Positions 1 to 6,632 of a DNA stretch of 7,154 nt are shown one piece after another. The notes beneath the pieces are model-generated. The model was not told the origin of the DNA. It made no database searches and was given only the letters and a program-made list of their open reading frames with translations. This DNA comes from an uncultured Chloroflexaceae bacterium (GTDB lineage: Bacteria > Chloroflexota > Chloroflexia > Chloroflexales > Chloroflexaceae). The position numbers were made by a program, and so were the translations under genes. The stretch is taken from positions 1 through 7,154 of the forward strand of contig CAKZQX010000070.1 in the NCBI GenBank assembly GCA_937141995.1, read 5' to 3'. Every line of letters starts with the position of its first letter. The stretch's first letter is position 1.

Positions 1-2
1 AG

Positions 3-236
3 CGCATGGAGCGGCAGGCGGTTGACCGGCGCACCCTCCAGGTGATGACGCCCTGGGGGCCGGTGCGGCTCAAGCAGAAGTTGCTCGGCGGCGCGGTGGT
101 TGCCGATGCTCCGGAATATGAGGATTGTGCAGCGCTGGCGCGTACGTATAACGTGCCGCTGGCGCAGGTCTTTGCCGCCGCCCTGGGCCACCCGCCGCCG
201 GCAATCTCCGCCAGACAACATCATGGGGAAGGGTAG
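3..236 (+). CDS. larC: LarC-type nickel insertion protein, C-terminal fragment (5' end outside the window)
   Basis: This is the last 77 codons of a gene that enters from the left edge. The frame is open from the first complete codon (position 3) to a TAG at 234-236, so the ATG at 6 need not be a start. The visible tail matches the end of the LarC/DUF111 family. It has a 'VMTPWGPVRLKQ' strand, then 'GGAVVADAPEYEDCAALA' with the characteristic PEYEDC motif, then 'NVPLAQVFAAA'. LarC inserts nickel into the pyridinium bis-thiocarboxylate mononucleotide to complete the nickel-pincer cofactor of lactate racemase and related enzymes; it acts in the cytoplasm and uses CTP. The LarB and LarE partners would lie outside the window. 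The 3' end overlaps the convergent diguanylate cyclase gene by 16 bp. The family call is fairly firm, but it rests on the C-terminal part only. Confidence 0.82.
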   Translation, partial: RMERQAVDRRTLQVMTPWGPVRLKQKLLGGAVVADAPEYEDCAALARTYNVPLAQVFAAALGHPPPAISARQHHGEG

Positions 237-1774
237 CAGCATGCCTGTATAACTTCCTCCCAACACACGACCCGATTCCGCCCCGATTGCTTGGCTGTGT
301 AAAGCGCCTGGTCGGCATGGCTAAGGAGCATATCTAACCCCAGGTCATCCTTCGCGCCATCCAGGGTGGCGATCCCCAGGCTAATGGTCACCGAAATCTG
401 CTCGTTGGCGTTCTCAATCGTCATCACTGACAGATTCCGGCGCAGGCGTTCAGCCACCTGCGCGGCCTGATCCAGAGTGGTATCCGGCAGCAGGATGATA
501 AACTCCTCGCCACCGTAGCGCCCCAACACATCCCCGGCGCGCAAAAACTTGCGACACCCGGCGGCCACACCTTGTAGCACCTGATCACCAATCAGATGGC
601 CGTGCAGATCATTCACCTGCTTAAAATGATCGACATCCAGCATAATGACTGATACGGGATAGCGGGTGCGCCGGGCCCGGTCAAGCTCGTGGTAAGCCAG
701 TTCAAAAAAGTGGCGGCGATTAAACAGACCCGTGAGCGGATCGGTCGTTGCCAGAGTTTGCACCTCGTTAAATAACTGTGCATTTTTGATAGCAATAGTT
801 GCCTGTTGCGCGAACAAATTCAGTAGCTCAGCATTGTTGGTCGTAAATGTCCGCTCCGAGTTGGTATCGCCAATGCCGATAATGCCGATAAAGCGGGAGC
901 CGGCCAGCAGCGGAACCAGTAGCACCGCATGCGGTGCCATGTTGGATCTGTCGGGGCCGGTACCGTTAGCACTATAATATTCGTTAATAATGAGCGGCTG
1001 ACGCGTGGTGAGCACCGTGTCCGCCGATTCGGGTGCAATCACGGGCCAACCCGTTCCATAGTCCTGACGCACATTATATGTAGTCAGGATGCGGAGATCA
1101 TTCCGCCCTTCATCATAGAGACTCAACTGCCCATCGGTTGCGCCGATCAATGCCACAGCACGTTCCAGGATAGCCCGCAGCAGTCGGGTGAGATCAAGTT
1201 CGCTAGAAATTTCTGCCAGCGTGGTGTGCAATGCCTCCAACTCCTGCGTGCGCTGCCGTTCTAACGCTTCCGCCTGGCGACGATGTTTGATTTCCTGCTG
1301 CAAGATTAGATTGGCTTGATCCAGTTCATCGAGTCGCTCTTCCAGGGTCTGGTTTGCCAGCCGCAGTTGCTGCTGTGTCCGGCGCAACGTCAGATGGGTT
1401 TCCACCCGCGCCAACACCTCAGCAAACTGAAACGGTTTAGTAATATAGTCAACCCCACCTACCTGAAACGCCTGGACCTTGTCATCGGCTTCATTCAAGG
1501 CACTAATAAAAATGATCGGAATATCGCGGGTTTGTGCATCGGCCTTAAGGGAGGCGCAGACCGCATACCCATCCATGTCGGGCATGCGGATATCCAGAAG
1601 CACCAGATCGGGGCAAACGGCCTGGGTAGCTGTCAGCGCGCGAGAACCACTGGTCACCGCCCGCACTTTGTACCCCTGATCCGTCAACATACGGGATAAC
1701 AGGCGCAGGTTGGCCGCCATATCATCGACAATAAGAATATCGCCTTTTGGATGAGGTGACTGTTGTGTGTTCAT
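221..1774 (-). CDS. Response regulator diguanylate cyclase: REC-GAF-GGDEF
   Basis: This 517-residue cytoplasmic protein is predicted to make cyclic di-GMP from two GTP under control of receiver phosphorylation. Residues 12-130 are a CheY-like receiver with the acidic pair D17/D18, phosphoacceptor D61 in 'LLDIRMPDMDG', S91 and K113 in 'ITKPF'. Residues 132-185 are a charged, probably coiled-coil linker. Residues 186-335 are a GAF domain. Residues 340-505 are the GGDEF domain, starting at 'TDPLTGLFNRRHF', with D380 in 'LDVDHFKQVND', the active-site GGEEF at 421-425 and an RxxD inhibitory site (R412, D415) five residues before it. The cyclase therefore looks active and product-inhibited. There is no transmembrane segment. 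The ATG overlaps the kinase stop as ATGA and has no close Shine-Dalgarno, which suggests translational coupling. The natural inference is that the upstream kinase phosphorylates D61. The architecture recalls PleD/WspR, with a GAF domain inserted between receiver and cyclase. Confidence 0.95.
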   Translation of the reverse strand: MNTQQSPHPKGDILIVDDMAANLRLLSRMLTDQGYKVRAVTSGSRALTATQAVCPDLVLLDIRMPDMDGYAVCASLKADAQTRDIPIIFISALNEADDKVQAFQVGGVDYITKPFQFAEVLARVETHLTLRRTQQQLRLANQTLEERLDELDQANLILQQEIKHRRQAEALERQRTQELEALHTTLAEISSELDLTRLLRAILERAVALIGATDGQLSLYDEGRNDLRILTTYNVRQDYGTGWPVIAPESADTVLTTRQPLIINEYYSANGTGPDRSNMAPHAVLLVPLLAGSRFIGIIGIGDTNSERTFTTNNAELLNLFAQQATIAIKNAQLFNEVQTLATTDPLTGLFNRRHFFELAYHELDRARRTRYPVSVIMLDVDHFKQVNDLHGHLIGDQVLQGVAAGCRKFLRAGDVLGRYGGEEFIILLPDTTLDQAAQVAERLRRNLSVMTIENANEQISVTISLGIATLDGAKDDLGLDMLLSHADQALYTAKQSGRNRVVCWEEVIQACCYPSP

Positions 1775-4125
1775 TGTGTTGCTAAACTGCCTGCCTGGGC
1801 AATAGACTGGAGAATCGTGTCATGCTCAAAATTGTGGGCCAGGTCTTCCAGTGCTTCAGCCAGGACATTATGCGCTGGTCGCAGGTCATCAATTAGCGTT
1901 ATCATTTGATCCAGGTCGGCGGAAATAGCCGCCGCTTGCAAGGCTTCTAACCACGCAGGCGGCATGGCGGCAAGGGTCTGGGCAGTCAACTCATCATGCG
2001 CGGCACGGGTGGCATGTTCCGCTAGAGGTGACGCGGTTGCCGCATACTCAAAGCGCACCCCCAGGAACCGGACCAGGGTGTCAATAATTTCCGCCTGGCG
2101 GAACGGCTTCCGCAGAAAGTCATCACACCCCTGCGCCAGAATCATGGCGCGCTCGGCTTCAAAGGCACTGGCTGTCAGGGCAATAACGACCACTGACTGA
2201 CCCTGGATTGTTGCCTTGATCCGGCGGGTGGCGGTGTACCCATCCATCACCGGCATGCGCATATCCATCCAGATCAGATGGGGCTCCCAGGCGGTACAGA
2301 TCTCGACGGCGGCCTGACCATTTTCCGCCTCGCGCACATCAAAGCCGAACGTTGTTAACAATTTGACCAGTAGTTTGCGGCTGTCCGCCTGATCTTCAAC
2401 GACGAGCAGGCGGTAGGCCGGTTGCCCCGGAGCCAGGCCAATGACCCGGCGGTGGAGTGTCTCCACCGGCTGCTCCACCATGTCTGCCGGCTTAAAGGGC
2501 AGGGTAAAGCGGAAGTTGCTACCCTGCCCCGGCGTGCTACTCGCCGTCAATTCGCCGCCCATCAAGCGCACAAACTGCAGGCTGATAGAGAGCCCCAGCC
2601 CGGTGCCTTCCTTCGGCTTGTCGTTGGTTTCCGCCTGAACAAACGGATCGAAGATCGTTGCCAGTTCATCGGGGGGGATACCAACACCGGTGTCAATCAT
2701 TTCAAATACCAACCGGCGTTCATGCCACGGTTCAGTCGCGGCATGTTCCGGCATCACCCCCACGCGTAGCGTAATCCGGCCGGTTGCGGTAAACTTGAGG
2801 GCATTACTGAAGAGATTGATCAAGACCTGGCGGAGCTTCCCCGTATCGGCGCGGATAGCGCGCGGTACTTCCGTGTGGCGCTCAACCAGCAGCGACAAGC
2901 CTTTTTCAACTGCCCGCAGTTGGAACATCTCTTCCAGATCGGCCAGCATGCGGGTCAGGTCAAAGTCCTGCTCCTGGACCACCATCCGGCCCGCCTCAAT
3001 CTTGGACAGATCCAGGACATCATTAATTAAATCCAGCAGATGTTCACCGCTGCGCAGCATAATCTGCAGATTCTCTTGCTGTGCGGCGGTTAGATTAGAA
3101 TTGTGGAACATTAACTGCGTAAACCCGAGAATGGCATTGAGTGGAGTACGCAGTTCGTGGCTCATATTTGCCAGGAAGACACTTTTGGCACGGTTGGCGG
3201 CCTCGGCGGCCGCGGCCAGGGCGTACGATCGCTGGAGCGCCTGTTCCAGGTCGGCCGTCTTCACGGCCAGGTCACGCTCAATGCGTTTGCGCTCGGTGAC
3301 ATCACGACTGATGTAAACCATCCCGGTGGGACTGCCGCCGGCATCGCGGATAATCTCGCCGTTCATTTCCAGATCAAACAGTGTGCCATCGGATTTGAGC
3401 GCACGATATGCCCCAACCCCTGTCGGTGTACCATCAATCATCTTCTGAACATTGGCAACTGCGCGCGCATGATCTTCCGGGACGACAAACTCCAGGATAT
3501 TGCGCCCGAGCATATCTTCATACCGCTCCAGTGCAAACATACGCATTGCCACCGGCGAATTGAATGTAATGTTGCCCTGGAGATCGGTGCCGGTAATGCC
3601 ATCGGGGGAGGCACTGATCAGCGAACGGTAAAGTTCCTCCGAAGTACGCAAGCATTTCTCTGCGCGTTTGCGTTCGAGAATAACCCACATATCGTTCATA
3701 AACAGGTGGAGTTGACGCACATCGGCGTCATTGTAGAGTGCTTCTTTGTTGCCCACCCCGGCAACCGCGACAATCCTATCGCCATCGAAGACCGGGATAT
3801 TCATATGGCGAACAAGATGGATATGCCCTGGCGGATAGCCCTGTTTATGCGGCAGATTTTGATAGTCATTGTGAATAACCGGCTGTCGCCGGCGTACACA
3901 ATCGACCCAGACACCGGCCTGCTCCAACGGATAGTGCGCTACGCGGGTCGCCGTACACTGCTTCTCGGTATCGCGTGACCAGGTAAATAGATTCAAGCTT
4001 ATGTCATCATCGTTGACAAAATGCAGATACCCTACCCGGCTACTGGTCAACCGAACGCCCTCCTCCAGCGCATAGCCAATAATTTCTTCATCGGAGCAGA
4101 TATGCATCTGGCTGAGGCGGTACAA
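1771..4125 (-). CDS. Hybrid sensor histidine kinase: GAF-PAS-HisKA-HATPase-REC (3' part of a split frame)
   Basis: This 784-residue cytoplasmic hybrid kinase has an N-terminal GAF domain (about 12-150) with 'GYLHFVNDDD', 'AHYPLEQAGVWVDC', 'PVIHNDY' and 'GVGNK' blocks. A PAS domain (about 162-280) ends in 'DVTERK', and a helical linker follows. The dimerisation/phosphoacceptor domain has H323 in 'MSHELRTPLN'. The ATPase domain has the N box (N437/N441), G1 'DTGVGI' (478-483), F box 'FDPF' and G2 'GTGLGLS' (507-513). The receiver (572-690) has D578, phosphoacceptor D621, T651 and K673. The C-terminal tail, about 711-784, is a short helical region. It resembles the tails that follow receivers in such kinases, but it has no HxxKG-type phosphotransfer histidine. 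The start used here is a TTG, with an ATG at 4107 as the alternative; neither has a Shine-Dalgarno. The frame continues upstream through a single TAG into the PAS-GAF-PAS gene, so the true N-terminus is doubtful. The end overlaps the cyclase start by 4 bp. Confidence 0.9.
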   Translation of the reverse strand: MYRLSQMHICSDEEIIGYALEEGVRLTSSRVGYLHFVNDDDISLNLFTWSRDTEKQCTATRVAHYPLEQAGVWVDCVRRRQPVIHNDYQNLPHKQGYPPGHIHLVRHMNIPVFDGDRIVAVAGVGNKEALYNDADVRQLHLFMNDMWVILERKRAEKCLRTSEELYRSLISASPDGITGTDLQGNITFNSPVAMRMFALERYEDMLGRNILEFVVPEDHARAVANVQKMIDGTPTGVGAYRALKSDGTLFDLEMNGEIIRDAGGSPTGMVYISRDVTERKRIERDLAVKTADLEQALQRSYALAAAAEAANRAKSVFLANMSHELRTPLNAILGFTQLMFHNSNLTAAQQENLQIMLRSGEHLLDLINDVLDLSKIEAGRMVVQEQDFDLTRMLADLEEMFQLRAVEKGLSLLVERHTEVPRAIRADTGKLRQVLINLFSNALKFTATGRITLRVGVMPEHAATEPWHERRLVFEMIDTGVGIPPDELATIFDPFVQAETNDKPKEGTGLGLSISLQFVRLMGGELTASSTPGQGSNFRFTLPFKPADMVEQPVETLHRRVIGLAPGQPAYRLLVVEDQADSRKLLVKLLTTFGFDVREAENGQAAVEICTAWEPHLIWMDMRMPVMDGYTATRRIKATIQGQSVVVIALTASAFEAERAMILAQGCDDFLRKPFRQAEIIDTLVRFLGVRFEYAATASPLAEHATRAAHDELTAQTLAAMPPAWLEALQAAAISADLDQMITLIDDLRPAHNVLAEALEDLAHNFEHDTILQSIAQAGSLATQ

Positions 4126-4131
4126 CGACTA
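4126..4131 (-). other. In-frame TAG splitting one hybrid-kinase reading frame
   Basis: On the minus strand the codons read GAT CGG CTT TAG TCG TTG TAC CGC CTC AGC CAG ATG. The TAG (4131-4129) is the only stop between the ATG at 5481 and the TGA at 1773-1771, in one uninterrupted frame of 1237 codons. The residues around it, '...RLNEDRL' and then 'SLYRLSQMHICSDEEI', read as the usual continuous PAS-to-GAF linker of large Chloroflexota and cyanobacterial sensor kinases. A glutamate codon GAG changed to TAG by one base would restore it. No Shine-Dalgarno precedes the TTG at 4125 or the ATG at 4107. TAG appears to work as a normal terminator in this genome, since it ends larC at 234-236, so wholesale recoding is unlikely. 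Possible explanations are a recent nonsense mutation, a sequencing error, low-level readthrough, or reinitiation that makes two separate proteins. Confidence 0.85.
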
Positions 4132-5481
4132 AAGCCGATCTTCGTTTAAGCGCTGCTCGGCCTCCAGGCGCTTTTGCTCAGTAATATCCTCGATAAAGCC
4201 TTCCAGATAGAGCGGCATCCCGGCTTCATTCCGGGTAATCCAGATATTAAGCTGGGCGATGATTTCATGTCCATCACGATGATAAAAGCGATTTTCCACC
4301 TGGATGCTGCCCGCATGCTCCAGCACGCTGCGAATGATCTGCGGGCGGTGCGCCGGATCAACATACAACCGGGTCACATTCGGAACAACCTGGATTAACT
4401 CCTGTGGCGAGGAATAGCCCAGGATATGCGCCGTAGCCGGGTTAACCACCAGAAATCGGCCATCAAGCGTGATCCGAAAAATACCAATAAGCGCATTTTC
4501 AAAAATGCTGTGGAAGGCATTTTCGGCTTGCCGGCGCAGGATCGTTGCCCCCAGAATATTAGCGGCCACCCGGAGCGCGTCAATCTCGAGGGGCGTCCAC
4601 TCGCGCTCAGTATAGCAGGCATCAAAGCCGATAAACCCCCACCAGACCTGACCGGCAAAGATGGGCACGACGACCAGCGAGGCAATATCCTGCGCTGCCA
4701 GAAAGGTTGCCACTGACGGCGGAAACTGCCTGACATGCCCGACAATAATCCGGTTGGAACCAAGCAGTTCTTCCCAGTCGGTAAACCCGGCATTGCGCAG
4801 TGATAGTCCATGGGTCATCGGATTATCAATCTGCGGACTGATTCCCGGTGCCGTCCACTCACAACACTGGCTGGTCAGCAGCGTTCCATCCGGCGCATCA
4901 TAGTTCTGGAAGATATACACCCGGCCGGCACCCGTGGCTGCACCCAGGTATGCCAGGACATCCGTGATGTGTGTGCGCCAGTCATTTGCCGTAAGCAGCC
5001 GCTCGGCAATCCGGTTGACGGCTTCCAGGATGGCATCACGCCGCCGGAGGGCACTTTCGGCCTGCTTCCGCTCAGTAATATCTTGGGTTGTCAGCAGGAC
5101 AGTATTATCATCCAGCGGGGAGACATAGCCGGCAAACCAGCATTCACCCGCCGGTACCGCCAGGGGATACTCAACGGAAACCGACTGGCCGGTTGCCAGC
5201 GCCTCCCGGATCAGCGCCAGAAACGCGTCGGCCTGTGACTGGGGGAGCACCTCGTGGAACGTCTTCCCGATGAACTCGGCAGTAGGATGGTAGAACAAAG
5301 AAGTGTCGGCAGAGAGAATATCGCAGCAGCATCCCGCGCTATCCAGGACCATAACAACATCGGTCAGGCGGGCAAAAAGCTGTCGGAGGTAGGTTGTATG
5401 CTGTTCCAGGTCGGCTACACGCCGGCGAAGCAGTGCATTTTCGGCCTGCAGCGTGGCGACAAGCTCGGCGTTGGTCATCAT
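4129..5481 (-). CDS. PAS-GAF-PAS sensor protein without output domain (5' part of a split hybrid kinase)
   Basis: This 450-residue soluble sensor fragment begins with a leucine-rich heptad-like helix (about 5-35), probably a coiled coil. A first PAS domain (about 36-138) ends in 'TTQDITERKQAE' and carries an unusual CCC at 51-53. A GAF domain (about 150-318) has the blocks 'RVYIFQNY', 'WEELL', 'IIVGHVRQFP', 'LVVVPIFAGQVWWGFIGFD' and 'EREWTPLEIDALR'. A second PAS domain (about 322-440) has 'FENALIGIFRI', a PAC-like tail and 'EDITEQKRLE'. There is no kinase, cyclase, receiver or DNA-binding domain, so alone it could only bind a ligand or a partner. It lies in the same frame as the downstream kinase, separated by one TAG, and is best read as the sensory half of that protein. 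The start is the first of two tandem ATGs, preceded by GGAG at a 7-nt spacing. The ligands cannot be told from the sequence. Confidence 0.88.
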   Translation of the reverse strand: MMTNAELVATLQAENALLRRRVADLEQHTTYLRQLFARLTDVVMVLDSAGCCCDILSADTSLFYHPTAEFIGKTFHEVLPQSQADAFLALIREALATGQSVSVEYPLAVPAGECWFAGYVSPLDDNTVLLTTQDITERKQAESALRRRDAILEAVNRIAERLLTANDWRTHITDVLAYLGAATGAGRVYIFQNYDAPDGTLLTSQCCEWTAPGISPQIDNPMTHGLSLRNAGFTDWEELLGSNRIIVGHVRQFPPSVATFLAAQDIASLVVVPIFAGQVWWGFIGFDACYTEREWTPLEIDALRVAANILGATILRRQAENAFHSIFENALIGIFRITLDGRFLVVNPATAHILGYSSPQELIQVVPNVTRLYVDPAHRPQIIRSVLEHAGSIQVENRFYHRDGHEIIAQLNIWITRNEAGMPLYLEGFIEDITEQKRLEAEQRLNEDRL

Positions 5482-5488
5482 TGTTTTG

Positions 5489-5492
5489 CTCC
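5489..5492 (-). promoter_or_regulatory. Ribosome binding site of the sensor/kinase frame
   Basis: The minus strand reads GTGGAGCAAAACAATGATG. GGAG lies 7 nt before the first of two adjacent ATG codons. This fixes the start at 5481 and is the only convincing Shine-Dalgarno in the whole three-protein block, which supports a single translation start for the split kinase. Confidence 0.7.
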
Positions 5493-5604
5493 ACGCACAT
5501 GTATTTATTCGTCAGGTGTCCCGGAATGATCAAGGAAGTGGAGTGCAACGCCAGTACGTGATGGTCTATGCTAGTAATAACGATATATATGTACCCATTT
5601 GATC

Positions 5605-5635
5605 AGTATACCTGGACAATTGATCCATTGTTCAA
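5605..5635 (-). promoter_or_regulatory. Possible sigma70-type promoter for the signalling block
   Basis: In the AT-rich spacer, the minus strand has TTGAAC (5635-5630) and TATACT (5610-5605), separated by 19 nt, about 120 nt before the sensor gene start. The spacing is longer than the usual 17 nt and AT-rich DNA gives chance matches, so this is only a candidate. An imperfect dyad (5613-5634) overlaps the spacer and the -35 element. Confidence 0.3.
5613..5634. repeat. Near-perfect 22-bp dyad, candidate operator
   Basis: The core ACAATTGATCCATTGT sits inside a 22-bp inverted repeat centred on GATC, with 9 of 11 base pairs matching and no loop. It lies between the sensor gene and rpe and overlaps the -35 region of a possible promoter. 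That is the typical shape and place of a binding site for a dimeric regulator. No regulator gene is in the window, and its identity is unknown. Confidence 0.4.
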
Positions 5636-5689
5636 TGTCTTATCTTAATCATAACATATCAAGCAAACCAGAACGAAACGAGATCCCAT

Positions 5690-5729
5690 CCGGTGGGTGC
5701 AGTTGCCGAAGTAATTCCGCAGGCACCGG
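5690..5729 (-). terminator. Possible weak terminator hairpin after rpe
   Basis: Just past the rpe stop, CCGGTG and CACCGG (5690-5695 and 5724-5729) can pair. Inside them is an imperfect TGC.GAA / TTC.GCA stem (5704-5721). On the minus strand the hairpin is followed after a few bases by a T-rich stretch (TTTCGTT, GGTTTGCTT) rather than a clean T run. The fold is imperfect, so the call is tentative. The rest of the spacer 5482-5734 shows no gene. Confidence 0.3.
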
Positions 5730-5734
5730 CCGGA

Positions 5735-6409
5735 TCAGGACGCAGATGCCGCGATACTCCGGCGCAGTTGGGCAATACTCGCGCCCACGCTCATCTCCCG
5801 ATTGAAAATCGCCGAGCCGGCTACCAGCACGGTTGCGCCCGCCGCGACAATCTCCGCCGCGTTTGCCGCTTTGACCCCGCCGTCAACCTCCAGTTCCGCC
5901 GGCGAGTTAATCGCATCAAGCATCCGGCGCAGCCGCCGGATCTTTGCGGTGCTGGCGGGAATGTAGGACTGACCGCCAAAGCCGGGGTTGACCGACATGA
6001 TCAGCGCCAGGTCCACCTCGGGCAGGATCTCCTCCAGCGTGGTCAGGGAGGTTGCCGGGTTGAGGGTGACACCCGCCTTGAGGCCCAGTTCCTTGATCGC
6101 CTCAATCGTGCGGTGGAGATGTGGGCAGGTTTCGACCTGCACGGTGATCCGATCCGCACCCGCGCCGGCAAAATCGGCCAGATAACGGTCCGGGTCGCTG
6201 ATCATCAAATGAACATCGAGCGTCAAGCGGGTGATCGGGCGAATCGCCGCAACAACGAGGGGGCCGATGGAAATATTCGGGACAAAGTGCCCATCCATAA
6301 CATCAACATGGATCCAGTCAGCACCGCCCGCTTCCGCTGCCTGGATCTGCTCCCCCAGGCGCGCAAAATCGGCCGACAGGATCGACGGGGCAATTTTGAT
6401 CGATGACAT
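5735..6409 (-). CDS. rpe: Ribulose-phosphate 3-epimerase
   Basis: This enzyme interconverts D-ribulose 5-phosphate and D-xylulose 5-phosphate in the pentose phosphate pathway, and in the Calvin cycle where that is present; it is cytoplasmic. The protein has 224 residues, normal for the family, and forms a single TIM barrel. Family motifs appear in order: 'APSILSADF' (7-15), 'HVDVMDGHFVPN' (34-45), 'LDVHLM' (64-69), 'GVTLNPAT' (113-120), 'MSVNPGFGGQ' (138-147), 'LEVDGG' (173-178) and 'AGSAIF' (197-202). The expected metal ligands H34, D36, H67 and D176 are all present, with D36 and D176 also serving as acid/base residues, so the enzyme should be active. The start at 6409 is preceded by AAGGA at a 5-nt spacing. 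It appears monocistronic, with its own promoter upstream and a spacer of about 250 bp before the signalling block. Confidence 0.97.
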   Translation of the reverse strand: MSSIKIAPSILSADFARLGEQIQAAEAGGADWIHVDVMDGHFVPNISIGPLVVAAIRPITRLTLDVHLMISDPDRYLADFAGAGADRITVQVETCPHLHRTIEAIKELGLKAGVTLNPATSLTTLEEILPEVDLALIMSVNPGFGGQSYIPASTAKIRRLRRMLDAINSPAELEVDGGVKAANAAEIVAAGATVLVAGSAIFNREMSVGASIAQLRRSIAASAS

Positions 6410-6414
6410 AGTAA

Positions 6415-6419
6415 TCCTT
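6415..6419 (-). promoter_or_regulatory. Ribosome binding site of rpe
   Basis: The minus strand reads GAAGGATTACTATG. AAGGA lies 5 nt before the ATG and supports the start at 6409. Confidence 0.65.
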
Positions 6420-6528
6420 CGACAAGGGTAGCGACTACAGGGTGAGCGCAGCAGCCGGCAGCAGATCCGTCCGGCATGGAGGGCTGTTCCTGGCCCTGAG
6501 AAATAGAATTATTGTCGGTTTGCTCCCT

Positions 6529-6537
6529 ATTATAACA
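6529..6537 (-). promoter_or_regulatory. Extended -10 promoter element for rpe
   Basis: The minus strand contains TGTTATAAT, a perfect extended -10 (TG, one base, TATAAT), about 120 nt upstream of the rpe ATG. The -35 region at a 16-19 nt spacing has no good TTGACA match, which extended -10 promoters can tolerate. Transcription would start near 6522 and give a leader of about 110 nt. In the opposite direction, TATAAC (6531-6536) with a poor -35 could serve the divergent DUF2087 gene. Nothing else recognisable was found between 6410 and 6582. Confidence 0.45.
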
Positions 6538-6582
6538 TTGTTACGTGCTTCACGCAGTCTGATCTGGGACTTCAGACGGAGG

Positions 6583-6601
6583 ACAGGAGCGCCGCGCCTG
6601 T
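6583..6601. repeat. 19-bp imperfect palindrome upstream of the DUF2087 gene
   Basis: ACAGGAGCGCCGCGCCTGT pairs at 8 of 9 positions around a central base. It ends 19 nt before the Shine-Dalgarno of the DUF2087 gene. It could be an operator or an RNA hairpin in the leader; a chance palindrome in GC-rich DNA is also possible. Confidence 0.3.
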
Positions 6602-6620
6602 GGTATCCTGCATTGCGGGA

Positions 6621-6626
6621 AGGAGG
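6621..6626 (+). promoter_or_regulatory. Ribosome binding site of the DUF2087 gene
   Basis: AGGAGG, a full Shine-Dalgarno match, lies 6 nt before the ATG at 6633. It decides for this start over the GTG at 6600 that begins the open frame. Confidence 0.75.
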
Positions 6627-6632
6627 GGCGGC

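Noticed and set aside
711..784. CRISPR array, tRNA, rRNA or insertion sequence anywhere in the window
   Set aside because: No regularly spaced repeats, cloverleaf, rRNA-like sequence or transposase motif was found on either strand. The coordinates are a placeholder for a whole-window search.
2690..3316. Open frame on the plus strand (208 codons) opposite the kinase catalytic region
   Set aside because: The serine/arginine-rich peptide is typical of antisense translation. The kinase boxes are on the minus strand.
3157..3978. Long open frame on the plus strand (273 codons) opposite the kinase gene
   Set aside because: It is entirely antisense to the GAF/PAS/HisKA coding region, its peptide resembles no family, and no ribosome binding site was seen. 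It is a shadow of GC-rich coding DNA.
4126..4131. Genome-wide reassignment of TAG to an amino acid
   Set aside because: TAG ends larC at the expected point just after its conserved C-terminus, so it acts as a terminator here. A local event is a simpler explanation.
5693..6406. Open frame on the plus strand (237 codons) opposite rpe
   Set aside because: It mirrors the rpe frame almost exactly, and its arginine-rich peptide lacks any recognisable motif. The rpe call on the other strand is certain.
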